DNA from: Brachionus rotundiformis
Lineage: Eukaryota > Rotifera > Eurotatoria > Ploima > Brachionidae
Length of the DNA: 64,000 nt
NCBI GenBank assembly: GCA_016802295.1
Contig: JAESIW010000179.1
Span: forward strand, 186,001 to 250,000
Reading direction: 5' to 3'
Both the position numbers and the translations under genes were made by a program. The notes under the pieces are model-generated. The model searched no databases. It saw nothing but the letters and a program-made list of their open reading frames with translations, and was not told the DNA's origin. Positions 34,501 to 46,500 of this stretch are shown here, piece by piece. Within the stretch, counting starts at the first letter, position 1; each line of letters begins with the position of its first letter.

Positions 34501-37500
34501 AGTGATCGATTAAGTAATTTTAGAGATCGATTAAATACCTCCCAATCTGAATGGCTTCAGGTGACTAGTGGTGTACCACAAGTCCACTGCTCTTAGCAAT
34601 TTTCAGTGTTGTTTTTAAGTCACAAGTCATAAGTCAAGTCAATGACTTAAGATTTTTAAAATTTTTTAAAAAAGTCCAATAAAAGTTTTGAATGATTTTG
34701 TGACTTTGACTTAAAACTTTGACTTATAAACAATTCTGGCAATTTTTATTAATTATTTATCCAATAGACTAAAAAACAAATGTCTACTTTATACAGATGA
34801 CTGCAAGATATTTAAATTCATTCAAGTTACTTCAAGATGATAATGATCAACTGGTGTAATGATTAATCTTTGGATCTATATTTTGAAATCAGTTTTCGAA
34901 ATCAAGGGCTTCTAAATGATGACACTATGACTGATTTAGCGAATGGTAAGGTTCATCTTGTTTCAAGATCCTGGTTTTAGAAAAAATTAGCAATCTTGAT
35001 CCAAAACGACCTTAAATGGCATCCGCAAGTGGGTTCGACAACCGAATGCAACATGATATTAGGACATTTTAGTAAGTTCTTCATTTTATTAAGTTTTGGA
35101 CAGAGGTGGTTATTAAATTACTTAATACAGATCTTTTAATGCCTTATTTGGATTATGCTATTCTAGTATGGTTCCCATATTTACAGAAAGATAACAGAAT
35201 TCTTACGATGTACAGCGAAGAGATTCATATTCTATTGAAGGTTTAAAAAATTCCAAACTTTTTTTAAAGACTTAAAGCTCTAAAACTGACCAGTTTAACC
35301 CAAAGGCGCATGAGAGGTGATTTCTTGATTTTGGCAAATCATTTGATCATTTAACAGTGTTGATATTCTTTATTGACTGGTAGAATTTAGAGATGGATAG
35401 AGTAATAGAAAGATAGATAAATACCAAGTGGAGATATTTTTTTTCCTATCAATAAATTTCATAAATAGTATTATTTTAATTCTTAATTTAAAACCAACTA
35501 AACTATTAGCCTTTTTTACTCACGCTTATGGTAATCTCTCCATTTTTTGCCGCAAATATTTCAAAACCGGTCAAATAAGCGTCAAATTTAAACTCAGTAT
35601 TTGGCAAGACAAAATAGCCCACTTTGCTTGTTGTTTTCAGCTCATTCATATTTAATTGACCAACATCTGAACCAAAGTAGTTAATTGAGCTATTTGTGTG
35701 GTTATAAATTTCATCATTAAATTCTATACTATCTTTGTAGTACTGGCTAGCATAGAATACTGTACAATTAATAATATTGTTGATTGTTTTGCCAGAATTT
35801 CGGCAAAATATATCCAAGAATTGATCTTTAAAATTTTTAATTTATGTTTAGATAATTTTAATACTAAGGTATCTTACTATTAGACACAAATACATTTTGA
35901 ACAGTGGGTGTTGTTGAAAAGTTAAATTTAGTTGAAACATTAGAATGTTCACTTTTTTCAAATTGAAGACTTAGGGGAATTATTTGGTAGAAAAAATCGG
36001 TGTCTGTCACAGCATTGAACTGAATTTTTGAGTATTTAAAATTATTAATAGGTTGAAGGAGACCGATTTTTTTCTCTATAATGTTGATGTCATCAATAGA
36101 GTAGTCATTGAAACCAATAGTTGGGTTGGTATCAATGTTGAGAAAGGCTTCACTTTTGGAACATATTATAAAAATCCATCCTTTTTGTAAGCTTATCCTT
36201 GAACTAAGATTTATTTTGTTAATTCCTTTTTTCACATCGATTGTCCACTCTTCTATTTGAGAATATGTTGGATTTGTGTTGAAATTTTTGCTAAAGTAAA
36301 CACCACAAGACATTTCAAGACCACATACATAAAATTTCATAAGCTATTTTGATTATTAGAATTATTAATTGGAAACAAATTAATTTATAGAATACTTTAA
36401 TAATTATTTGCCCAGAACCAGCTGCGTTTAGTTCGAAGCCAGTAAGCAACGATTTGTATTTGATCTCAGAGTTTAAAAGAATATAGAAAGACAAATGTGT
36501 TTTGTATTTAAAGATATCGTCAGTAATTTGTGATCCATAAAAATTTCTCTGATTACCTTTGATATAAAAATATAAGTTATTTTAACAAAAATAGAAAAAA
36601 TTATTTTTATTTAATTATTAAATTTGTTATTTTTTTCCAAAAAAAATAATTACTTAATATTCATGAAAATGTATTATCATTTGTAATTTTATCTTTAATC
36701 CGATATTTTAAAATTAGATAATTTTTTTATCTTAAGCTAATACCGTAAACGCTTGCAGACTACTCCAGGGCTTAACCTCATTTTCCGGATTTATTCCACT
36801 GGAATAGTTCCCATCGACACCATGTTAAAACATTTTTTTTTAATTTTATGGAATTGTGATAGATTTGAGATTTTTCAATCATTTCTTGTTTAGTTGTTAA
36901 AGAGTATTTTTTTCTTTTTTTTGAATGTCCAAAATTTGGAGTTTGAGTAGGCACATTAATTGGCACATTAACTGTATTGTTTGGCTCAACACCAGTTGAT
37001 TCTACGTCAAAAGTTTCATCAACAATCATTTTAAGCTTTGAAATTTAATTCGAAATAACAATGAGATGAGAAAAAATGAAAAATTTGATGATGTAATTTA
37101 TAAGCAAATAAAATTTCAAATTTGAAATTTTTTTTTTACAATTATTTCAAAACTTAATTTTCATTTTTTTAGTTGAAATTTTTTTTTCCACTTTGAATCC
37201 TGGAATAAAACTCAATTTACATTTTTAAATATGGAATAAATCGAAATTAAATATTTTTTTTATTCTTTTCTAATTAATTCCAGTTTTTGAAATAAGAAAA
37301 AAAAAAACTCAGAAATAAGCCAGGAAAAAAACTCAATATTGGGTTTTAATCTTAGAATAAATCAAAAAATCTATCACAATTCCATAAAATTAAAAAAAAA
37401 TGTTTTAACATGGTGTCGATGGGAACTATTCCAGTGGAATAAATCCGGAAAATGAGGTTAAGCCCTGGAGTAGTCTGCAAGCGTTTACGGTATATATTGG

Positions 37501-40500
37501 TAAAAAAATTAAAATGTTTTAAAAAAATTGAAAAATCTTTAAATCAGAATCAATCTTTTACAGTGATTTTTTTTAAGTTGGCTCGGATATTTAGATTTTA
37601 CTTTATGAGTAAGCATAGATCAATTATTAACTTATCTGATTGTGACTGGAGCCCTGACTTTTGACATAAGGCAAAATTTTAATATCAAAAAAGTCTGCTA
37701 AAACATTTTTGATTATGCCAAATTATTTTATATTTGTTCAGACACAATTAGATTAAAGCGCAATAAAATATATCGTGGTTGATAAAAGTTCCCATAATTG
37801 GTTTTAAGTACATAAAAGTTCCAATATATAGACATTGATTTGTCAATTTTTTAGATTATATTATTAAATTAAATACTATTTTTTACAATTACCTAATTTA
37901 TATCTATTTTTGTATCTATTTATAGGCATTTTGAAGTTGATGATTAACTCAAAATATCATTTATTCTAATGAAACGCTTTACATGTTATGTAAATTTGAA
38001 AAAATAAAACTTAATAAAAACTTTTATATTTTCTCAACTTAGTAGTAGTAATAGTTTAAAATATAGCTTAGAGGTTTTCTAAGCATAGTACTAGAGAGCT
38101 GTAGCAGCCGCTTCTATTTGTTTTGCCATCCAACTATCAACCTTCGGTTTAAAACTATTTCCATCCACAATTCTATTTGTAACAATGTTATGTCTCGGAA
38201 GGCAATTTTTTATTCTTTTACGAGTTAGACAATAGCTATTTTTTCCCAGTTCATATCTACGACTATCAGTATTTGTTTTTTTTGTGTTAAGACCGTAATT
38301 GATTCCTTTACTAAATGATTGTTTACCAATTAGATCACCTGTTAATCTCCTTGTACTCAAATTATTTAAATCTAGCCTAACAAGCGTTGTTGATAATCTA
38401 AGCCACTCACTTTTGAAATCAACTTTGTGGCTCTTCTTGGAACTCTCTCAAGTTCATTTATATCTTTCTCTAAATAAAGACACCAACATATTACAAGTGC
38501 AGTCTAACCATTGAACAATACAATAATTTGATAGTCTCGCTACAGGGATACTTAATTGCTTTCTTAATTAAAACCTACATTCTATTTGCTTTAGCTGTAT
38601 CATTTATTGACTTGTGTATCTCATTTTAGATAACTCTGTATGTAAATACCCAAATCCCTTTTGACTGACTCAAGGTTGCTAACCTATCTTATAACCAAAC
38701 TCTGAATTTTTGTTTCAAATATGAAGAACTTTACATTTATCTTCATTATGCTGAGTCGACCATTCTTTTGACCATTTACACACTCTATCTATATCTAATT
38801 GTAGGCTAAAAATCGAGTTAGAGTTTTCAATTTTTGATAATCTTTGTGTCATCAGCATAAGCTTCACAATGGTTTTTTAACTTATTTATTAGATTGATTT
38901 TTAAATTTTAAAATATTTATTTGCTCATTCTTTGGAATTTTTATTTTAAAAAATATTGGTAGAAGAGAAAATATTTGGTATCTAATATTTAAGTTTCATT
39001 TTTAAATTTAATTTTGACTGCTAGCTTACAAATACTTTTGAAATAAATTCAAACTAAGCTTTAAAAAAAATGAGTTTATACATTTAAATTTAACTATCGA
39101 TTTTATCAATAGGTTGAACTTTTTTTTTAAAGGTATTTTGTAAATTTACATAACATTTAAAACTTGTTAAATTAAAATTATTTAGATCAAATTAAAGATT
39201 AATTCTAATTTATAGAGATAAACTCTTTGAATTGATCGTCAACTTCGTAAAGTATCGTTTTTCAAAATGAAGTATTTAATGTTAACATACAAGATTTTTA
39301 CGGTTTCATTGACAATAGATGTTAGATACAAAAATTTACTGGTTAAAATTTTATTTCTATCTAAATTTGATTGTAAAATTTCTTCTAATTTTGATGTTAA
39401 TTTCAAAAAACTAATTTTTTATTAATATTAAAAATTTTATGTGCTTATTTTTATTAATAAATGGGCCCAATCATCCCTTTATGGGTTTTGACCTTAGGTC
39501 TCTTTGATTGAGTTGGAAACTGAGAATTTTTTTACGATAAAGTGAAAATAAATTTAAAATCAAGATATTTTACTTTATATTTTATCTGTTTATTTAATCC
39601 TATTCAGATTGTTTTATAGTAAACATATATTATAAATTGTTAATAAAACTAGTGGTCAGAAGAATATTAAAATACCTGTAAAGTCAACTTGAATAGTCTT
39701 GTCAATGTAGTCTACTTGTATGCTGTCACTAATAAATCTTGAGAAAGCTATTAAGCTGCATTTTACTAATAGATTAAATATGTCATCGCTACAGTAAATG
39801 TCTACATATCGTTCTAGGAATTATACAAATCTTAAAATAAATTTTAATTTAAAAGGATAATTTACCATTTGTTACATTATATAATCTGTCCAAATGAACA
39901 TTGGATCCTGACATCCAAGCATTTAAGCTGAAAATTTCATAAGTGTCATTTAGTAAATATGAGTGTGTTCTAGTGAGTGGTATAATGTCCATGTAGAATC
40001 TCCTATCGACTATAATATTTAATAGAAATCTACTGTTAACAGACCCATTTATTTTGTACAAGCTGCTTCCATAAGTATAATAATCCGAGAAAAGTGAATC
40101 ATCTGAATTGTCAACAAGTATTTGAGTACTAATAAGTGTCTCAAATCCAAAAATTTGTCCTTTTTTCAGATTTATTGATGGTAAATTAATTGTATTATCT
40201 CCTTTATTAAGATTGTAAGTGCCAACAATATAAACACTAGTAGGATTATAGTTCCGTGAATCAATAAGCATCTGGGAGCAAGAATCTATAATACCACATG
40301 ACGGAAAGGTAAATAGCTAAATAAAAATTTTTCAATATTTAGAAAAATATAAATTTATCTAATCAGCATATGATTTTTTCAAAGTTTTTTAAAATTAATT
40401 CAAACTCTAGAAGATTTAATTGATTTAATTAAATTATATTTAATGATAGTTATTTATTATTATTTAAATTTAGCAGAGGTCGATTTAAGAAATAAAAATA

Positions 40501-43500
40501 TATGTAATAATTTTTGATTTTTTTTTCTTTGATATCAATAGATTATAAAATTATGAAATTGAAGCAAGACAGAATTTAAGTAAAAAAATAAAAATTTTCT
40601 ATAAAAATCCAGACTGGAGAAGCTTTATATGAATTAGTTTATAAAGTCCAAGATTTAGAAAGAAAATAATAGCGACATATTGGAAAGCTAAATTTTGAAT
40701 TTTGCTCTTGGTATTAAATTTAATGATAGTGTTGTAAAACGATGATTTTTTAATATGCTGAAACAACAATTAAAAAATAAAAATATTACAATCAGCTTAA
40801 TATGTCCGGAATTTTCAGCGTAGCACTGTAAAGCAACCAATTTTGTATCAAACAATACTTCAGTACTAAGAAGTATAAACCTTGTATAATTTCCACTCAC
40901 CGAGGTTATGTTTGGCAAAGAACTTGGATCATAAAAACCAAAATGATTAATCAGGTTTGATTGTGAAAAATTAAAATGAGAATGAGTAGAATCCAAGTTT
41001 TCATATGACAGTACGTCGTTGCTATCTTGTGTGGTTGCTATTATTGTACAATAAATGGTATTGTTAAAAGTATGATTTGAATTTTTGCAAAATATTCTTA
41101 TCGATTGATCTAAATAAAGTGATAAATAAATTTTATTTTAAACATTTTATTTTGTATCTATTAATTAAATTTAAAATTTACTATTAGAAATAAAAACTTG
41201 ATGGGTGATTAAAGATGATTGTGTAAAATTGTTTGAAAATTTGAATGTTAAATTCTGAAAGCCATTGTTAGAAAACCTGTACATTGAGTCAATGGAAAAT
41301 GTGTAATATGGTTGTTCGATTAGGCAATTTAAATAGAATCTAGTATTATAGTAATTAGAAATTTTGATTACTCTTTTATAACTTCGATCAAATATATAAT
41401 CTGAAGTGAATAGATTTGAGCTTTGCTCATAAGAAATTTTTGCATTATAATAACTTTGATTTACATAAACAATTGAACCTTTTTTCACTTTAACTACTGA
41501 TTCTAAAATAATCTTATTATAACCAATTTTATTAAGTTGTATAGTTTTGATAAAATTTGTTTTGTAGTTATTAAAGTAGGAATGGGTTCTAAAATATTCA
41601 TAGCAGGCAATTTTTTGACCACAGACTTGTTCAAATGTCATTATTTCCAATGAAAATTGACCAGTATTGTAGGCATAAACCTCAAAACCAATCAAGTTAG
41701 CATCAAACAAAAATTCTGTATTTGTTAAAAGATAATGATTTGAACTGTAGCGTTTGTCCATATTTTGATTCACTGGTAATCCAAAATGTGAAACAAGTTC
41801 ACCTTAAAAATATTTAGTTTAGCTTAGATTATGTAAAACAAAAGCGATTTCAGTCTATAGAGTTTTATTTTTTGATTGAATTTTCAATTTTTACCATTAA
41901 AACTGAACATTTTGATAGAGAAAATTTAACTTTTTATCTATATATCTATTAATTTAAGATCAGATATTCATTACAGTACAAATCTGAAATAAGCTAACAG
42001 CATGTCTCAAAATGCAGTTTTTGTACCTTGTGGTATAAAAATTAACTCGTAGATAAATTAGATACATAATTATTTATGAATATAAAATATTTTATAAAAT
42101 TTTAAATGATCTTTTAAAAATTGAATTTTTTGACAAAATTAACTTTTGGACTAATAGCTTCGATAATTTAGCGTGTCTTGAATTTTTTAGTTGATTTTTT
42201 ATATTATTTTTTCTCTATGAGACTTAGATCTAATAAATAATAATAATAGATAATCAATTATAAACTCAGAGTTTATCAAACAGTTTTGTGATGTAGTTCT
42301 TTAAATAACTAGCAAAAACATTAGTAAAAGATCATTTGGAAATTTTTCAAGAAAAACAAAAAAATTAATTCATTTTGATTATATTTTAAATTTTGATGTG
42401 TGTATTCCTAATTGATTAGTTTTAAGATCGGTCGTTCCCGATGGACATCGTCTAATTAAAGATTATAGATAAAGATAGATAATATCTTTTAATATCTTAT
42501 TCTTTTAATTTATTTCGGTACGACGAAATATTTATTTATTTATTTAATTAAAGTTTAAGTCCCATGGACAAATTGAAGTAAAAATTAATAGAAAATTAAA
42601 TATCCATATTACAATTAAGTAAAAAATTCAGTTTTTTATATACAAAAAAATGATTAAGATTATTCAACATACAATATTCTATTAAATAAAAGTAGTATTT
42701 TATCGAGTCGGTTAGTCCATAGTTATTACTGTACTGTTAATTAATTTATTTATCTAAGTTTGAGTTTAAGTCCCATGGACAAATTAAAGTATATATAAAT
42801 TTAAAAGAAATAAAAAGAAAAAAAACACAATTATTTATAAAAATCTATCTTTAAAAGATCATTTAATAGATGATAAAATTTTAAGTAAGCTAAGTTTAAT
42901 TCCATATTTAATTTGATTTTTGCCACAATAAATTTAATTGAATCAATTAGACCATGATTTTCTTCGATAAATAAATGATCAATTATTGCTAGAGAAGTGT
43001 TCAAACTATAGTTCATTACATCAATATCAGTTTTTTTCTCCATATTATTTAGTTGTCTGCAAAAGGAGATATTTTTCTGATCAAACTTTTTATAATTATC
43101 ACGAAGGAAAGTCAAGATATTCCAACAACATAATTTACTTAGAATCTCGAATAAAAAAATGTACAAATTACTTAATTTACGTACAAAAATTTTTCTTATT
43201 GAACAAAATTATTAATACAAAAAAAGACGTACAAAATTATTAATTTTATATTTATTTTATTTAGTCAAGTTTAAGTGAAAAAAAAAACGAATAAAAAAAA
43301 TCATAACAAAAATTACTTAATTTATAGCCTAAATTACTTAGTTTTTACCTAATTTAACTAACTAACTGTTTTACTAAACAAAACTTAGCCTTATCCTTTC
43401 TACCGGATAGCAATGGAAGTTCTTAAAAAAAAGAACAGCTACAGTTACTGTTTGTCCAATCTTCTGAATAATACTTTATAATTTTAAATTTCTGCATACA

Positions 43501-46500
43501 ATAGACTAATCGGACAAAGTCTTTAATATGCCCCTTAAACTTCCCATACTTCTTGTTAATACAAACATAATTTAGGCAGTAAATTAAGTAATTTGTACAA
43601 CAAATTAAGAGAAATTTCAAGAAAAAAAAAGTTTTTCATTCTAAATATTATGTCACTTAAATTGATAATTTAAATTTTTTATTAATGACATTATGAAATT
43701 AAATTTTTTTATTTTTTTAATCGTAACTAAGCTTTTTTGTAATTTAATGACTATGAGGTTGAAACATAAAATAAATAAATAATAATAAAAAAAATTGACT
43801 TGCATAACCAAGACGACTTTTTTTTATACATTAATAAAATAATTTGTGCAATGTTTTAAGTATTTTAACAGTATAGGTAATGATCGTTTTTTCGGTACCT
43901 ATGAAGCTTAGATCTAATTAAAAATAATTACAGTAAGCATATTTCGAAAGAGTCAAAAATCATATTTTTAAATTTTAGAATTTTTCGATGTTAAAGCATT
44001 TTTTCTTTTTGCCTATTTTAGCTTTGAACTGTATTATTTTAAACTGTATTGCTTTGAGCTGTTTACCAAGAATCCTTAAAGCTTAATAGGTACATAACTG
44101 CATAATATTGCTAATTTTTTATCGTAAAAAACACTATTTGATGGTAACTAGCCAATATTATACTTGGCTTGCTTTAAATTTTATGATTTATTAAATGATC
44201 TTTTAAAGATAGATTTTTATAAATAATTGTGTTTTTTTTCTTTTTATTTCTTTTAATTTTATATATATACTTTAATTTGTCAATAAACTCAAACTTAAAT
44301 AAATAATAAATAAAATATTATAATATTCTTTATTCAAAACATTACTCAAATAAAAATACTAAATTACCACTATTTCTAGTCCTTTTTGTAATTTATGGAA
44401 TTTATAATTCTGAAAGCCGCAATATTTAAAAGCTTCTTATAATATGTCTTTAATTTTTACATTGGGTTCTTTTAATTTAAGTGACAATTTAAAATACTAA
44501 AAAATGAATACCACAAGGTACAAAAAGTGCTAAGTCACTTATAAAATTTCATGTCCATACCTCATTTTGATCGAGTCTCCACTTCAAATTTAAGAAAAAG
44601 ATCATTTCTCTAAATTAAGAAAGTCCATCATAAACAAAAGAGTATAATAATTAAAGTTAAGTTTGTAAATAGGGTTGAATTCTTGGTAATAAAATAGAAA
44701 ACAAAAATTTAAAACATATTTATTTTTAATTTTTCTACTCAAATTTTTATATAATTTGAGATTTAAATAAATTGTGATGAAAAATTTTTAAGAATTAATT
44801 TTTTTTCAATTAAAATTACTAGCCCTGTTATAAAAAGATAAATTAAAAAAATTTACTTGAAATTGTGATATTTTGATAGCCATCATTCAAGTAGTATATA
44901 TCAACTTGACGGTAATCATGCAAAAATAGTGCTCTTAAAGCACAACTAATTGATCTATTGTACATTATATCGGGATAATAGCATTTTAAATCGGTCAATT
45001 CATCTTATTAATAAATTTAAAATTTTATTTTTCTTTAATTTAAATCTCACAATTTGTGACATTATAGAATTTTGTCTTAGACACTGATGAATTTTCAAAT
45101 TCTGCCAAAATATCATATATTCCATAATATTGATTTGTCAGCATTGGATAAGATCTGGACACTTTGGTTATTGTTTTGTAGTATTTTGTATCAATTAAAG
45201 CATTCACAAAAAATCGACAATTTGAAGTATATTTTATTTTGCTTGTTATCCATCCTTTTATAAAATAATCAGATTGAATATAATCATCACTCGAATCAAT
45301 CGGTAGCATGTCCAGGTTGTATAAATAAATCATTAAAAAATCGCCTTTTTTTACACGAATTGGACTGGGAAATAAGATCTTATTGTAGCCAGTATTTGCT
45401 GCAACTGTAATATAGTCTATATAAGAATAATATCTAGAAAAGTAAAATCCATTGGTCAACCATTCAGAACAAGAGTCGTTTCCGCATAAATTTTGATAGT
45501 TGGTAATCTTTTGGTATATATTTTTAAAAAAAATATTTTAAAAAAATAGAATTTTACATAAAATTTTATGTTTCCAGTACGAACAGCATAAAATTCAAAT
45601 CCAATACACATAGCATCAAAATAGAATTGAGTACTTGGCAGTAAATGATACCCAACATGGTTTGAAGTTTCTGTATATTTGACATTTTGCGATGAATTGT
45701 AGTTTCCAAAGTAAGAATACAAATAATCTTAAAAATTAAATTTTTATTTATATTCAAGTTGATTATATTGAGAAGGAAATCTTGTATCAATTAAGTAAAA
45801 TTTTAAAGGAATATTTAGAAAATTAGATAAAATCGATGCCAGAATGAATTAATTAATGTGATTTCAAGTGAAGTTGGTCACACAAGTTGAGTGATTATTA
45901 TTAGCAATAAAAATGAATTCATTGCTTAATATTTTATTATTTTTTTTTCAAAAATAGACAATTTTTTAATGTTGAATAATTTATTTATCTATAGGGTCTA
46001 TCCAGCCAGCATCTTTTACTTAAGAGTGCTCTTAATAATGTACTATACAGTTTTTTTTCTATTAATTTTTAATTAATTAAAATAACACTTTTTCACACAC
46101 TTTATTGTATGTTGTTCAGACTTTTATTTTTTAATAAAATTGAGAAGGAAGTCCAATGTTCAAATTTATATCTTTAATCACATAATTTTTTGAAATATCA
46201 TTAAAACATATTCTAAGGATTTGAACAATATTTAGGCCGGCCTTTTTATGGGAAATAAATAAATGTTTAAATTAAGTAAGGCTATGCAAGTAGATGGCTA
46301 CATATCTTAAAAATGTCACGCTCAGACTCACTGACACTATTTTTTTCACTTTTTACCGATTTACCACGTATTCTAGCTCTTATCAGCTGACCACATTTAA
46401 TCTTAAAATGAGCTTGATTTTAAAAATCATGTATAATTTGTTTCACTAGATAATTTTATTATCTTTTCTTAAATCTTAAAATGACTTGACTAAAACCCTT

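Larger units (their letters stand above)
33440..35340 (+). mobile_element. LINE (jockey/CR1-like) remnant carrying nested insertions
   Basis: Plus-strand fragments read, in order: RT text YRKQKVV, EWLQVTSGVPQ, a DDCKIFK catalytic piece with a frameshift before it, PYLDYAILVWFPYLQKD, and LTQRRMRGDFL. Together they trace a non-LTR reverse transcriptase from fingers to C-terminus. It is interrupted by a MULE-like element (33634-34543) and a hAT-type MITE (34604-34738). Antisense to the host gene, inside intron 24. Confidence 0.8.
36557..39675 (-). other. polycystin-like intron 21 with transposons
   Basis: The 3.1-kb intron contains a TA-flanked inverted-repeat element (36743-37490) and a 5'-truncated LINE in sense orientation (38033-38900). 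38900-39675 is AT-rich with nothing recognised. Confidence 0.8.

Noticed and set aside
39814..39838. Earlier AAG acceptor for exon 21
   Set aside because: Using it introduces an in-frame TAG after five codons; the CCTAG acceptor at 39814-39815 keeps the frame and the repeat alignment.
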